DNA of 64,000 nt from Avoscillospira sp045652125 (GTDB lineage: Bacteria > Bacillota > Clostridia > Oscillospirales > Oscillospiraceae), in NCBI GenBank assembly GCA_045652125.1, contig JAZRTT010000016.1, forward strand, positions 23,760 through 87,759, read 5' to 3'. The notes under the pieces were generated by a model. The model ran no database searches, was not told the origin of the DNA, and saw only the letters and a list, made by a program, of their open reading frames with translations. Made by a program: the position numbers and the translations under genes. Below, piece by piece: positions 42,679 to 52,575 of the stretch; within the stretch, counting starts at the first letter, position 1, and each line of letters starts with the position of its first letter.

Positions 42679-43152
42679 GTGGCTAAAGAATTTAAAATCA
42701 CCAGCGCACGGCTCCAAGAGCTGGAAGAGGAACTGAATTACCTTAAGACCACACGGGAAAAAGAAGTAGCGGAGCTGATCAAAGAAGCCCGTTCTTTTGG
42801 TGACCTGTCGGAAAACAGCGAATATGATGAGGCCAAGAACGAACAGGCCAAACTTTATGGTCGGATTGCCGAAGTGGAGAATATTCTTGCCAATGCGATT
42901 GTGATCGAAGAAAATGACGAGCCGGGCGATCGGGTGGGCCTGGGATGCCGTGTTCGTGTGCTGGATATGGAAACGGACGAAGAAGAGGTATATTCCATCG
43001 TTGGTTCTCAGGAAGCGGACCCCATGAATTTCCGAATCTCCGATGACTCTCCCTTTGGCCGCGCCATGAGCGGTAAAACCATCGATGATATGGTGGAAGT
43101 GGAAGCCCCTGTTGGCGTTTTGAAGTTCCGCATCCTTAGTGTAGAAAAGTAA
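42679..43152 (+). CDS. greA: Transcription elongation factor GreA
   Basis: A 157-residue factor that rescues backtracked RNA polymerase by stimulating transcript cleavage. The N-terminal coiled coil carries the acidic tip GDLSENSEYDEAKNEQ and the C-terminal FKBP-like domain has VYSIVGSQEADP and SPFGRAMSGK. The start is GTG at 42679 with TGGAAGGA upstream. It has its own consensus promoter and terminator, so it is expressed independently of the division genes. Confidence 0.97.
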   Translation: MAKEFKITSARLQELEEELNYLKTTREKEVAELIKEARSFGDLSENSEYDEAKNEQAKLYGRIAEVENILANAIVIEENDEPGDRVGLGCRVRVLDMETDEEEVYSIVGSQEADPMNFRISDDSPFGRAMSGKTIDDMVEVEAPVGVLKFRILSVEK

Positions 43153-43153
43153 G

Positions 43154-43186
43154 AAAAAGCGGCATAGACGTACTATGCCGCTTTTT
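43154..43186. terminator. Terminator after greA
   Basis: A perfect 14-bp stem AAAAAGCGGCATAG with its complement and loop ACGTA; the right arm ends in five T residues. Confidence 0.9.
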
Positions 43187-43212
43187 CCGGTTATTATCGG
43201 AGGAAATTTATC

Positions 43213-43968
43213 ATGACACGGCAGATCATCACCAGTCGAAAAAACCCGCTTTTGCAGCATGTGCGAAAGCTGTTCAGCAGCCGAAGCTACCGGGAAAACG
43301 CCGGGGAATATGCAGCCGACGGTGTGAAACTGTTGGAGGAAGCGGCAAAATGGGCACCGGAAACCCTGCGCACCGTTTTGGTGACCGGGGAAGTTTCCCT
43401 GCCGCAGCTGCCGGAGCAGGTTCGGGTTATAGAGATTCCCCATGATGTGATGGCACAGCTTTCTCCCATGGAAACACCTCAGGGGGTCTTGTTTACCTGT
43501 GCGATACCGGAAGAAAAACCGCTGCAGCTGGAAAATCAATGCTTGATTCTTGATGGGATTCAGGACCCGGGCAATCTGGGAACCATTTTACGGACGGCAG
43601 ATGCCATGGAAGTGCCTGTCATCCTGACACCCGGCTGTGCCGATGTCTATAATCATAAGACTGTCCGTGCCTCCATGGGAGCGGTGTTTCGCAGCCGGCC
43701 CCGTTGGGCAGAACAGGATAAGGTGGCAGCCGCCTGCCGGGAACGGGAGATTCCCATTCTGGTCACGGCCTTGTCGGATCGTGCTGTGGATGTACGGCAG
43801 GCAGATCTGAAAAAAGCGGCGCTGATCATCGGAAGTGAGGGCAGCGGAGTAGGGACGTTTTTCTTATCCCGGGCAGACAGAGAGGTCATCATCCCTATGA
43901 ATTCCCGCTGTGAATCCCTCAACGCTGCCGTTGCGGCAGCAATCATTTTATGGGAAATGAAACGTTGA
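43213..43968 (+). CDS. SpoU-family RNA 2'-O-methyltransferase (TrmH/RlmB-like)
   Basis: A 251-residue SPOUT methyltransferase. A short N-terminal substrate-binding region (ITSRKNPLLQHVRKL) precedes the knotted domain with motif 1 DPGNLGTILRTADA, motif 2 IIGSEGSGV and motif 3 IPMNSRCESLNAAVA. It methylates a ribose in 23S rRNA or tRNA; the target is not decidable. CGGAGG precedes the ATG. It leads the run SpoU-dprA-topA-trmFO. Confidence 0.93.
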   Translation: MTRQIITSRKNPLLQHVRKLFSSRSYRENAGEYAADGVKLLEEAAKWAPETLRTVLVTGEVSLPQLPEQVRVIEIPHDVMAQLSPMETPQGVLFTCAIPEEKPLQLENQCLILDGIQDPGNLGTILRTADAMEVPVILTPGCADVYNHKTVRASMGAVFRSRPRWAEQDKVAAACREREIPILVTALSDRAVDVRQADLKKAALIIGSEGSGVGTFFLSRADREVIIPMNSRCESLNAAVAAAIILWEMKR

Positions 43969-43990
43969 ATCCATTAAGGAGGCGCATACC

Positions 43991-45178
43991 ATGCTGAAAT
44001 ATTGGGTTTGGCTTGCTACACGCAAGGGCATGGGTGCCAGAAGTGCCTATTTGGTGGCACGGCATTTTGTCACGCCGGAGGCGGCTTACTTTGCAGACTC
44101 TGCGGCGTATGAGGCTATTGCCGGGATACGGGGCAGGGAAAGTCTGCTGGATAAAGATCTTCGGGAAGCGGAAGCCATTCTGAAAGCCTGTTACGACCGC
44201 GGCATTGTGCCGGTTACTATGCAGGATGCGGCATATCCCAAGCGGCTGCTCGCCCTGGATGATCCGCCGCTGGTGCTTTACGGGAAAGGGACTTTACCGG
44301 ATTTGAACGGCCCTGTCATTGGAGTAGTCGGTACCCGCCGGGCCAGCGTCTATGGTCTGACGCAGGCACGCCGTATGGGTTACGGCTTGTCCCGCTGCGG
44401 CGGTGTGGTAGTATCCGGTGGAGCAAAAGGTATCGATACAGAAGCCCTGCGGGGTGCATTGACAGGCGGCAGTCCCGTAGTTGCAGTTTTGGGAAGCGGT
44501 GTAGATGTGGTCTATCCGGCAGAGAACAAAAGCCTGTTTCGGGATGTGATGGCCAACGGTTGTCTGCTCAGCGAATATCCGCCGGGTACGGCACCAAGCG
44601 CAGAACACTTTCCTATACGGAATCGAATCATCAGCGGCTTGAGTTTGGGTGTTTTGGTAGTGGAAGCACCGGAAAAGAGCGGTGCGCTGATCACGGCGCA
44701 GCGGGCGCTGGATCAGGGAAGAGATGTGTTTGCTTTGCCTGCCAATGTAGGGCAGGATACAGGCAGCGGTAATTTGCAATTGCTTCGGGATGGCGCCATT
44801 CTGGTGCGGGATCCGTGGGAGATCCTGCAGGAATACGCCGGCCGGTTTGCCGGAAGTCTGAAAAGCAGGAACTGCGATGGCTGGGAGGCGGCAGAGCTGC
44901 CCCGGGAAATACCCACGGAGTCTCCTGCCAAAAAAGACATTGACAAGAAAAAAGACAGCCATTATATTGATGCAAAGAAGATCATGCAGACCCTGACACC
45001 GGAGGAGCAGCGTCTGGTGTTGCTGCTGGAGCAGGGGCCTGTGCATATTGATGTGCTCTCTGAGCAGATGCAGCAGCAAACCGGCGGCGTACTGGCCCTG
45101 TTGACCATGCTGGAAGTGAAAGGGCTGATTCAACGGCTGCCCAGCCGGAGGTTCTCTCTGGCAGAGGTGAAAAATTAG
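43991..45178 (+). CDS. dprA: DNA processing protein DprA (Smf)
   Basis: A 395-residue protein. The Rossmann core includes GVVGTRRASVYG, VVSGGAKGIDTEA and the conserved SEYPPGTAP, and AEHFPIRNRIISGLS. A C-terminal winged helix (about 325-390) follows. DprA loads RecA on incoming single-stranded DNA during transformation. An N-terminal HhH/SAM-like region is present. It ends in TAG and lies 24 bp before topA, an arrangement conserved widely in Firmicutes. Confidence 0.95.
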   Translation: MLKYWVWLATRKGMGARSAYLVARHFVTPEAAYFADSAAYEAIAGIRGRESLLDKDLREAEAILKACYDRGIVPVTMQDAAYPKRLLALDDPPLVLYGKGTLPDLNGPVIGVVGTRRASVYGLTQARRMGYGLSRCGGVVVSGGAKGIDTEALRGALTGGSPVVAVLGSGVDVVYPAENKSLFRDVMANGCLLSEYPPGTAPSAEHFPIRNRIISGLSLGVLVVEAPEKSGALITAQRALDQGRDVFALPANVGQDTGSGNLQLLRDGAILVRDPWEILQEYAGRFAGSLKSRNCDGWEAAELPREIPTESPAKKDIDKKKDSHYIDAKKIMQTLTPEEQRLVLLLEQGPVHIDVLSEQMQQQTGGVLALLTMLEVKGLIQRLPSRRFSLAEVKN

Positions 45179-45202
45179 AAGTTCGAAGGAGCATCGGAAA
45201 CA

Positions 45203-47473
45203 ATGCCGAAGGAAAAAACCAATTTGGTTATCGTCGAATCCCCTTCCAAGGCAAAGACGATCGAAAAATATTTGGGCAGTGAATATCAGGTAAAGGCCTG
45301 CATGGGCCATTTGCGTGATCTGCCGAAAAGTATCATGGGCGTGGATCTGGAGCATAATTTTGAACCGGTCTATCAGCCTGTAAAAGGAAAAGAAGACATT
45401 ATTTCGGACCTGAGGAAGAGTGCCAAAAACAGCGAAAAGATCTTTCTGGCAACGGACCCGGACCGGGAGGGAGAAGCGATTTCCTGGCACCTGCAGGCGT
45501 TGCTCGGCATCCCTGCGGAAAAGGTCAACCGGGTCATATTCAATGAAATCACCAAAGGAGTGGTGATCAAGGCCATTCAATCGCCCAGAGCCATCGATCA
45601 GGATCTGGTTGATGCACAGCAGGCGCGGCGGATTTTGGACCGCATCGTGGGCTATCAGCTTTCCCCTCTGTTGTGGAAAAAGGTCAGAAGAGGTCTTTCT
45701 GCCGGACGGGTGCAGTCTGTGGCCACCAGACTGGTGGTGGATCGGGAAAATGAGATTCGGGCCTTCAAACCGCAGGAGTATTGGACCATTGATGTAACCT
45801 TGAACCGGGTAGGAAAATCCGGCAGTTTTACCGCAAGATTCTACGGAGACCCCAAGAAAAAAGAACTTCACAGCGGTGAGGAAGTAGCAGCGGTGCTGCA
45901 GCGCTTGGATGCAGGGGCTTTCCGGGTAAGCAGCGTAAAAAAGACGGAGAAAAAGCGGTCTCCCGCACCGCCTTTTATTACCTCCACCCTTCAGCAGGAA
46001 GCCTCCCGCAAATTGGGTATGACGCCCAAACGCACCATGGCGTTGGCACAGCAGCTCTATGAGGGCATTGAGATCAACGGCATAGGCGCTGTGGGTCTGA
46101 TCACCTATATGCGTACGGATTCCCAGAGACTCTCCGAAGAAGCGCTGGCGGCAGCCGGTACCTATATTGTGGAACGCTGGGGGAATGCCTGCTATACCGG
46201 CCCTCATCGCTATAAGACAAAATCCGCCGCGCAGGATGCCCATGAAGCCATCCGGCCCAGCGATATCCGTCTGGATCCGGAGCGGGTGAAAGCAGATCTG
46301 AACAAGGATCAACTGCGTTTGTACAAGCTGATCTGGGATCGGTTTACCGCATCGCAGATGGCCTGTGCCATCTATGATAATGTGGCGATCGAGGCTGTTT
46401 GCGGAGAGAATGTGTTCCGTGCAAATCACCAGAGTGTTAAATTCGCGGGCTTTACTGCCCTGTACGAAGAGGGCAGGGATGATGATTTAGAGGAGGTTCA
46501 GTCCTCTATGCCGGATCTGCAGGAGGGGGAGCCTCTTATCAAGACCGCCCAGAAGCCGGAGCAGCATTTCACCCAGCCGCCTGCCCGGTATACGGAAGCA
46601 ACATTGGTTCGTGCCATGGAAGAAAAGGGCGTGGGACGGCCTTCTACCTATGCCAGCATTATCTCCACCATTCAGGATCGGGACTATGTCATCAAGAAAG
46701 AAAAACGCCTGTGGCCAACGCCTTTGGGTGAGGTGGTTACGGGGCTGATGATGGATCGGTTCCAGGATATCATCAATGTGGAATTCACCGCCGGGCTGGA
46801 AGCACGGTTGGATGATGTGGAAGAGGGCAAGCTGCAATGGAAACAGGTGCTCCGTGATTTCTACGGAAATTTCAGCCGGGAACTGACAGCAGCCGAGGAG
46901 GCGCTGAAGGAGACTCGTCTGAAAGTACCCGACGAAGTTACCGAAGAGATTTGTGAAGTCTGCGGCAGAAACATGGTCATCAAAAGCGGGCGGTTTGGCC
47001 GTTTTCTGGCCTGCCCGGGTTTCCCGGAATGTAAAAACACCAAGGCCATTGTAGAGCATATGCCCGGTCGATGTCCCAAGTGCGGCTCCGGCATGCTCAA
47101 GCGAAAATCCAAGCGTGGATTTGCCTATTACGGCTGCGAAAAGGGCCTGGAGTGCGGGTTTATGTCATGGGACGTCCCTACGGAACTGGACTGTCCTTCC
47201 TGCGGCCAGACGATGTTCAAAAAATCCGGAAGAGGTGCAATGAAGCCTTTCTGCATCAACGAAAATTGTGCAAAATTTCTGCCGGAAGACAAACGGGGCT
47301 ATCGGAAAAAGCCGGCAGCTTCCGTAGAAGCTGCCGAGGCGGAGGCCGCTGCCGAGGAAGCCAGGAAAGCGGAGACTCCGAAGAAAAAAACCGCAGCCAA
47401 AAAGCCTGCTGCAAAAAAGACACCTGCCAAAAAATCCGCAGCCAAAAAGCCTGCAAAGAAAAAAGCGGAATAA
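45203..47473 (+). CDS. topA: DNA topoisomerase I
   Basis: A 756-residue type IA topoisomerase that relaxes negative supercoils. The Toprim domain has VESPSKAKTIEKYLG and ATDPDREGEAISWHL; the active-site Tyr lies in GLITYMRTDSQRLS. Three zinc-ribbon domains follow (CEVCGRNMV, CPKCGSGM, CPSCGQTM). The last 55 residues are Ala/Lys-rich, with repeats like AAKKPAAKKTPAKKSAAKK resembling histone H1. Length and order are typical for Clostridia. Confidence 0.97.
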   Translation: MPKEKTNLVIVESPSKAKTIEKYLGSEYQVKACMGHLRDLPKSIMGVDLEHNFEPVYQPVKGKEDIISDLRKSAKNSEKIFLATDPDREGEAISWHLQALLGIPAEKVNRVIFNEITKGVVIKAIQSPRAIDQDLVDAQQARRILDRIVGYQLSPLLWKKVRRGLSAGRVQSVATRLVVDRENEIRAFKPQEYWTIDVTLNRVGKSGSFTARFYGDPKKKELHSGEEVAAVLQRLDAGAFRVSSVKKTEKKRSPAPPFITSTLQQEASRKLGMTPKRTMALAQQLYEGIEINGIGAVGLITYMRTDSQRLSEEALAAAGTYIVERWGNACYTGPHRYKTKSAAQDAHEAIRPSDIRLDPERVKADLNKDQLRLYKLIWDRFTASQMACAIYDNVAIEAVCGENVFRANHQSVKFAGFTALYEEGRDDDLEEVQSSMPDLQEGEPLIKTAQKPEQHFTQPPARYTEATLVRAMEEKGVGRPSTYASIISTIQDRDYVIKKEKRLWPTPLGEVVTGLMMDRFQDIINVEFTAGLEARLDDVEEGKLQWKQVLRDFYGNFSRELTAAEEALKETRLKVPDEVTEEICEVCGRNMVIKSGRFGRFLACPGFPECKNTKAIVEHMPGRCPKCGSGMLKRKSKRGFAYYGCEKGLECGFMSWDVPTELDCPSCGQTMFKKSGRGAMKPFCINENCAKFLPEDKRGYRKKPAASVEAAEAEAAAEEARKAETPKKKTAAKKPAAKKTPAKKSAAKKPAKKKAE

Positions 47474-47500
47474 GGCAGCACCGTCAAAGGATGATTTGAT

Positions 47501-48814
47501 ATGACACAAGTGAAAGTGATCGGCGCCGGGCTGGCCGGGTCGGAGGCTGCGTGGCAGTTGGCTCAGCGGGGGATCTGTGTGATCCTTTATGAAATGAAGC
47601 CGAAAAAAATGAGTCCGGCCCATCATTGTGCCGATTTTGCCGAACTGGTGTGTTCCAACTCTCTTCGGGGCGACCGATTGGAAAATGCCGTTGGCCTGCT
47701 GAAAGAAGAATTGCGGCGGCTGGACAGCCTGATTTTACGCTGTGCCGAAGCGACCCGGGTAGAAGCCGGCGGTGCGCTGGCTGTGGATCGCTACGGTTTT
47801 TCAGCCATGGTGACCCGTGAGATTCGCAATCACCCCCTGATCACTGTGGTGGAAGAAGAAGTGACACAGGTGCCGGAAGGCCCGGTGATCATTGCCACCG
47901 GTCCGCTAACTTCCGATGATATGTCTGATGCCATCGGCCGGTATTTTGAAAATGCGGAATATCTGAATTTTTTTGATGCGGCAGCGCCGTTGGTCACGGT
48001 GGAGAGCATTGATATGGACCATGCATGGTATGCCTCCCGATATGACCGCGGCACGGCGGATTATATCAACTGCGCCATGGATAAGGAGCAGTATGAAGCT
48101 TTTGTGCAGGAACTGATCTCAGCCGAAGAAGCGGAAGTCCATGGGTTTGAGGATAAAAAGGTTTTTGAGGGCTGTATGCCTGTGGAAGTTATGGCACGCC
48201 GCGGAGTCGATACCCTGCGGTACGGGCCCCTGAAGCCGGTTGGCCTGAAAGACCCGAAAACAGGGCAGGAACCCTATGCGGTGGTGCAGCTGCGCAGAGA
48301 TAATGCCGAGGGCAGCATCTACAATCTGGTGGGTTTCCAGACCCATTTGAAATTCCCGGAACAGAAACGGGTATTTTCCATGATTCCGGCACTTCGGAAT
48401 GCGGACTTTGTCCGCTACGGCGTGATGCACCGCAATACATTTCTCAATTCTCCCAAACTGTTGGATCGGTTTTATGCAGACCGGCGTGACCCGCTGATTG
48501 CCTTTGCCGGGCAGATGACCGGCGTGGAGGGCTATGTGGAGTCCACAGCTTCCGGCTATCTGGCTGCTGTTGCCATGGCTGCGAAAGTAAAAGGGGAGGA
48601 ACCTGCCGATTTCCCGCGGGAGACTGCCATTGGTGCGCTGGGGTACTACATTTCCGATTCCAGCATTGTGAACTTCCAGCCCATGAATGTGAATTATGGG
48701 ATTTTGTCCCCATTGGGATATCGGGTCAAGGGAAAGGCCAATAAGAATTTGGCCCTGGCCAACCGGGCGTTGGAGATCATTGACCAAATGACCCAAGGGA
48801 GAAAGGATGGGTAA
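47501..48814 (+). CDS. trmFO: Methylenetetrahydrofolate-tRNA-(uracil-5-)-methyltransferase
   Basis: A 437-residue flavoprotein that makes ribothymidine at position 54 of tRNA using folate instead of SAM. The FAD site is VIGAGLAGSEAAWQLAQRG; other hallmarks are ELVCSNSLRGDRLENAVG, GCMPVEVMARRG and AGQMTGVEGYVESTASG. It follows topA by 27 bp, the common topA-trmFO pairing. AAAGGATG precedes the ATG. Its stop is 8 bp before... plsX begins 7 bp before its end is excluded; the two genes overlap by 8 bp. Confidence 0.97.
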   Translation: MTQVKVIGAGLAGSEAAWQLAQRGICVILYEMKPKKMSPAHHCADFAELVCSNSLRGDRLENAVGLLKEELRRLDSLILRCAEATRVEAGGALAVDRYGFSAMVTREIRNHPLITVVEEEVTQVPEGPVIIATGPLTSDDMSDAIGRYFENAEYLNFFDAAAPLVTVESIDMDHAWYASRYDRGTADYINCAMDKEQYEAFVQELISAEEAEVHGFEDKKVFEGCMPVEVMARRGVDTLRYGPLKPVGLKDPKTGQEPYAVVQLRRDNAEGSIYNLVGFQTHLKFPEQKRVFSMIPALRNADFVRYGVMHRNTFLNSPKLLDRFYADRRDPLIAFAGQMTGVEGYVESTASGYLAAVAMAAKVKGEEPADFPRETAIGALGYYISDSSIVNFQPMNVNYGILSPLGYRVKGKANKNLALANRALEIIDQMTQGRKDG

Positions 48815-49835
48815 TATGCGGATTTTGATTGATGCAATGGGCGGCGATCATGCGCCCGATGCCATTGTGCAGGGTGCTATAGATGCAGCCAAAGAGTTTG
48901 GCGTCCAGATCATTCTGGTCGGCAGAGGTGCAGACATTCTGCAGAGCCTCAACCGTATGGGACTGGATAATCTGCCGGAGGGAATTGAGATTTCCAACGC
49001 AGATGATGTGGTGGATATGCATGACGATCCGGCCAATGTAGTTCGTACCAGGAAGGATTCCTCCATGGTAGTGGGACTGCGTATGCTGGCAGAAGATCAG
49101 GGGGACGCCTTCATCTCTGCCGGCAGTACCGGTGCTCTGCTGACGGCAGCTACCCTGATCGTCAAGCGAGTCAAGGGGATCCGGCGGGCGGCTTTCTGCC
49201 CGGAAATTCCCACAGATAACAAGACCCTGCTTATCGACTGTGGCGCCAATGCCGAATGTACCCCGGAATTTTTGCTCCAGTTCGCTTTTTTGGGTACGCT
49301 CTACGCCAAGCAGGTGCAGAAAAAGATCAAGCCCAGAGTGGGCCTTTTGAATATCGGCGCAGAAGAGACCAAGGGGACAGACCTGCAGAAACAGGCCTAC
49401 GCCCTGTTGGAAAATGCCAAAGAACAGGGGCTTTTGAATTTTGTTGGCAATGTAGAGGCCCGGGATGTACCTATGGGTGCGGTGGATGTCGTAGTTGCCG
49501 ACGGTTTTTCCGGCAACATCCTGCTCAAGACCTTGGAGGGAACGGCTGCCTTTATGGGCGGTATGCTCAAAGGAATGTTCAAAAAGAACCTTCTGACCAA
49601 AATTGGTGCTCTTTTGTGTAAAGACGGCATTGCTGCGTTCAAAAAACGCATGGATTATCGGGAAGTGGGCGGAACCATTTTGTTGGGAATCAGCAAACCG
49701 GTGATCAAGGCACACGGTTCATCCGATGCTCGTGCGATCCGCAGTGCGGTGAAGCAGGCGATGGAAGCGGTGGAGGGCAATATGACTGAACTGCTGCAGC
49801 AGGAAATGTACCTGATCAAGGGCGCTGCTGAGTAA
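48807..49835 (+). CDS. plsX: Phosphate acyltransferase PlsX
   Basis: A 342-residue peripheral membrane enzyme that converts acyl-ACP to acyl phosphate for phosphatidate synthesis. The opening RILIDAMGGDHAPDAIVQG, the segment FISAGSTGALL, and GLLNIGAEETKG and VADGFSGNILLKT are hallmarks. The ATG at 48807 has GGGAG upstream and overlaps trmFO by 8 bp; an ATG at 48816 is an alternative. The gene normally between plsX and rnc, acpP, is missing: rnc follows after 14 bp. Confidence 0.96.
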   Translation: MGNMRILIDAMGGDHAPDAIVQGAIDAAKEFGVQIILVGRGADILQSLNRMGLDNLPEGIEISNADDVVDMHDDPANVVRTRKDSSMVVGLRMLAEDQGDAFISAGSTGALLTAATLIVKRVKGIRRAAFCPEIPTDNKTLLIDCGANAECTPEFLLQFAFLGTLYAKQVQKKIKPRVGLLNIGAEETKGTDLQKQAYALLENAKEQGLLNFVGNVEARDVPMGAVDVVVADGFSGNILLKTLEGTAAFMGGMLKGMFKKNLLTKIGALLCKDGIAAFKKRMDYREVGGTILLGISKPVIKAHGSSDARAIRSAVKQAMEAVEGNMTELLQQEMYLIKGAAE

Positions 49836-49849
49836 AGAGGGAATTTGGT

Positions 49850-50539
49850 ATGTATAAGGACTTGGAACAAGGACTGGGTTACAGCTTTCGGAACAAGGCT
49901 TTGCTGAAGAATGCCCTGACCCACAGCTCCTATGCCAATGAAAGAAGAAACGGACTGACAGACAATGAACGGCTGGAGTTTTTGGGCGACAGTATTTTAG
50001 GGTTCGTCACAGCGGATTTTCTTTATGAACGCTTTCCAAAGCAGCCGGAAGGGGATCTGACCCGACTTCGGGCGGACTTGGTCTGTGAGTGGAACTTGGC
50101 CAGATGTGCGGCAAAGATCAACTTGGGGAGTTTCCTGCTTTTGGGTCACGGGGAGGAACACGGCGGCGGAAGAAAGCGGGACAGTATCGTGTCCGATGCC
50201 ATGGAATCCATTTTGGCGGCTGCATACTTAGACGGTGGTTTTGATGCAGCCAAGGGAATTATCTATCGGCTCATTCTATCGGAACTGCCCAAGGGACGGC
50301 CGGGGAATTTTGACTACAAGACCATGCTGCAGGAATTGGTACAAAGAGAAAAAGACCAAATTCTTACCTATGAACTCGTCGGCCAATCGGGACCGGATCA
50401 CGAAAAGATTTTTGTCGTGGAAGTGCTGCTCAACGGCAAAGCAGTAGGCCGCGGTGACGGCCACAGCAAGAAAAAAGCCGAGCAGGCCGCCGCACAGGAG
50501 GCCATCAAAGCCCTTTATCCGGAAGAATATGAAGTATAA
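49850..50539 (+). CDS. rnc: Ribonuclease III
   Basis: A 229-residue double-strand-specific RNase. The catalytic signature NERLEFLGDSILGFVTADF is near residue 42, the second acidic pair lies in DAMESILAAAYLDGG, and the C-terminal dsRBD covers residues 155-225 (ending HSKKKAEQAAAQEAIKAL). It processes rRNA precursors and regulatory duplexes. It follows plsX and is closed by a strong terminator. Confidence 0.97.
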   Translation: MYKDLEQGLGYSFRNKALLKNALTHSSYANERRNGLTDNERLEFLGDSILGFVTADFLYERFPKQPEGDLTRLRADLVCEWNLARCAAKINLGSFLLLGHGEEHGGGRKRDSIVSDAMESILAAAYLDGGFDAAKGIIYRLILSELPKGRPGNFDYKTMLQELVQREKDQILTYELVGQSGPDHEKIFVVEVLLNGKAVGRGDGHSKKKAEQAAAQEAIKALYPEEYEV

Positions 50540-50580
50540 AAAACGGTGTCATTCCCTTGGGGGATGACACCGTTTTTTTA
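50538..50580. terminator. Bidirectional terminator between rnc and fbp
   Basis: A stem of about 18 bp AAAAAACGGTGTCAT..CCC with its complement, loop TTGG, and T tracts on both strands. Confidence 0.9.
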
Positions 50581-50583
50581 TGG

Positions 50584-52575
50584 TTATTCATCATGCTGTT
50601 CCCGAATGGCACCGGAACGGTAGGCTTCCAGCAGAAGCTGCAGGTCATCTACCCGCTTTTGCAAACCCTTGCCCTGATCGGTCTGTGCCACTTTGACCCG
50701 ACGCTCCATCACATCGATCACCATGGCATCGTTGGCAATATCGTGGTTGTTCCGAATGGCATCCTGCCGCCCGGCAAAGGGTTGGTGGGATACGATCTTG
50801 ATGCAGTGAGAATTGGAAACCAGCGTATAGCCGGCAATGCCGCTGGTGGGCTGATAGGCCTTACAGAAGCCGCCGTCAATGACAATGAGGCGGCCGCCGC
50901 CTTTGATGGGGCTTTCTCCCTTTTTCGCCTTGACAGGCACATGGCCGTTGATAATATGGCTGTGAGGGCCGCCCAGACCAAACTCTTTCAGAAGCATTTC
51001 GCAGACATCGGGATCGTTATAGAACGTGTAATAGGGGTTCTTCGCTTCGACCCACGCCTGCTCATCGGCAATGAGCCGCCGCTCAAAGGTAGTCATGCGG
51101 TCGCGGCCGAAAATGGGGCTGTTTCGTCCCGCCCAGAGCCACCAGAGGAAGTCGATGCCAACCTGCCGTTCCACAGAACCCTGTTTCAGGTAAAATGCTT
51201 TCCGGGCCGCCGTTTCGGCGTGATCCAAAAAGGCCTTGCCCTGAAGGGTCTGATCGCCCAGGGTAAAAGACAGCAGTTTTCCATCGGCAGTCATGGGGAT
51301 ACAGCCATGGAACAAAAGACTGCCGTTGTGGACTTTGTAAAGTCCGCCCTTGGAGTAGAGGAAGCGGATATGCTTCTGCAATTTCTCGCTGTGGAGGAAG
51401 GATGCCGTCAGCTGTTCGATGACGGTGCGTTCTTCCTCCGTCAGTTTGTAGGGATCCTTAGGATCCACCGTGGGGAAGTCACAGTCCTCCAGCTTGTAGA
51501 CCTGATCTCCAATGGTGACAGATTTGGTCTTGTAGTCGATCTTATCCAGCAGAAGCCGGTCCTCCATGCCGTATTCCGGATGGCGCATGATCTTCTGGCC
51601 TTCCAGTTTGAAGAGAATGACTGTAATGGCCTTGTGCATCCGGGCGGACAGAAGCTTGTCCTTTTCTGTGTACTGGCCGGCGTCTGCTCCTGTGAGTTTG
51701 ACGGTAAAACAATGGGTATCGCAGTCCTTGTAGACCTCGTTGGCAAAAATGGACAAGGGCCGCAGGGAAATGCCGTAGCCCGTTTCGATGACATCCAGAT
51801 TGTTGTAGTGGATGGAGTTGGCCAGCACGGTTGCTACCATGGTCCGGGAACCGCAGGCGGCGCCCATCCACAAAACGTCATGGTTGCCCCATTGGATATC
51901 CACGCTGTGATAGCCCAGCAGAGAATCCATGACCACATCGGCTCGCGGGCCGCGGTCAAAAATATCGCCGACGATGTGCAGATGGTCCACAGTCAGCCGC
52001 TTGATGGTCTCGCAGACGGATTCAATGACCCCGGCAGCCTGCCCCGTCTGAATGATGGATTTGATGATATTTTCGTAATAATCTTCCTTATCCGGGTCGT
52101 CGGGACGCAGCTGCAGCAGTTCGTCAATGACATCCTGATAGGCTCTGGGCAGAGCTTTGTGGACCTTGCTGCGGGTATATTTGGTGGCGACCCACCGGCA
52201 TAGGGCCAGCAGGCGGTAGAGGGTGATCTGATACCACTCGTTCATATCCGCCACGTTCCGGGCAGCCATAGAAAGTTTTTCCTCGGGGTAGTAAATGAGT
52301 GTAGCCAGCTCATTGCGGTCATGGCGGGAAATGGTAATGGAAAAAAGCTCATCCATTTTCTCTTTCACATGGCCGGAGCAGGAATTGAGCAGGTGCAGAA
52401 AAGCCTCATATTCCCCATGAATATCTGAAATAAAATGTTCGGTTCCTTTTGGCAGATTCAGAATGGCCTGAAGATTGATGATCTCGGTGCTGGCGGCCTG
52501 TACCGTGGGATATTGCGTGGCCAGCAGTTGAAGATAATGCAGGGTTTCGCTGTCAAATGCGCTCTTTTGTTTCAT
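50584..52575 (-). CDS. fbp: Fructose-1,6-bisphosphatase, class III
   Basis: A 663-residue Firmicutes-type FBPase of the metallophosphoesterase fold, unrelated to the class I enzyme. Metal motifs are FISDIHGEYEAF near residue 53, VGDIFDRGPRADV and WGNHDVLW; a conserved INGHVPVKAKKGESP and VIDGGF lie toward the C-terminus. It performs the gluconeogenic dephosphorylation of fructose-1,6-bisphosphate. ATG at 52575 has GGAGG upstream. It is single and convergent with rnc. Confidence 0.97.
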   Translation of the reverse strand: MKQKSAFDSETLHYLQLLATQYPTVQAASTEIINLQAILNLPKGTEHFISDIHGEYEAFLHLLNSCSGHVKEKMDELFSITISRHDRNELATLIYYPEEKLSMAARNVADMNEWYQITLYRLLALCRWVATKYTRSKVHKALPRAYQDVIDELLQLRPDDPDKEDYYENIIKSIIQTGQAAGVIESVCETIKRLTVDHLHIVGDIFDRGPRADVVMDSLLGYHSVDIQWGNHDVLWMGAACGSRTMVATVLANSIHYNNLDVIETGYGISLRPLSIFANEVYKDCDTHCFTVKLTGADAGQYTEKDKLLSARMHKAITVILFKLEGQKIMRHPEYGMEDRLLLDKIDYKTKSVTIGDQVYKLEDCDFPTVDPKDPYKLTEEERTVIEQLTASFLHSEKLQKHIRFLYSKGGLYKVHNGSLLFHGCIPMTADGKLLSFTLGDQTLQGKAFLDHAETAARKAFYLKQGSVERQVGIDFLWWLWAGRNSPIFGRDRMTTFERRLIADEQAWVEAKNPYYTFYNDPDVCEMLLKEFGLGGPHSHIINGHVPVKAKKGESPIKGGGRLIVIDGGFCKAYQPTSGIAGYTLVSNSHCIKIVSHQPFAGRQDAIRNNHDIANDAMVIDVMERRVKVAQTDQGKGLQKRVDDLQLLLEAYRSGAIREQHDE

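Noticed and set aside
44294..46429. A 711-codon minus-strand frame opposite dprA and topA
   Set aside because: It crosses two well-defined plus-strand genes and shows no domain.
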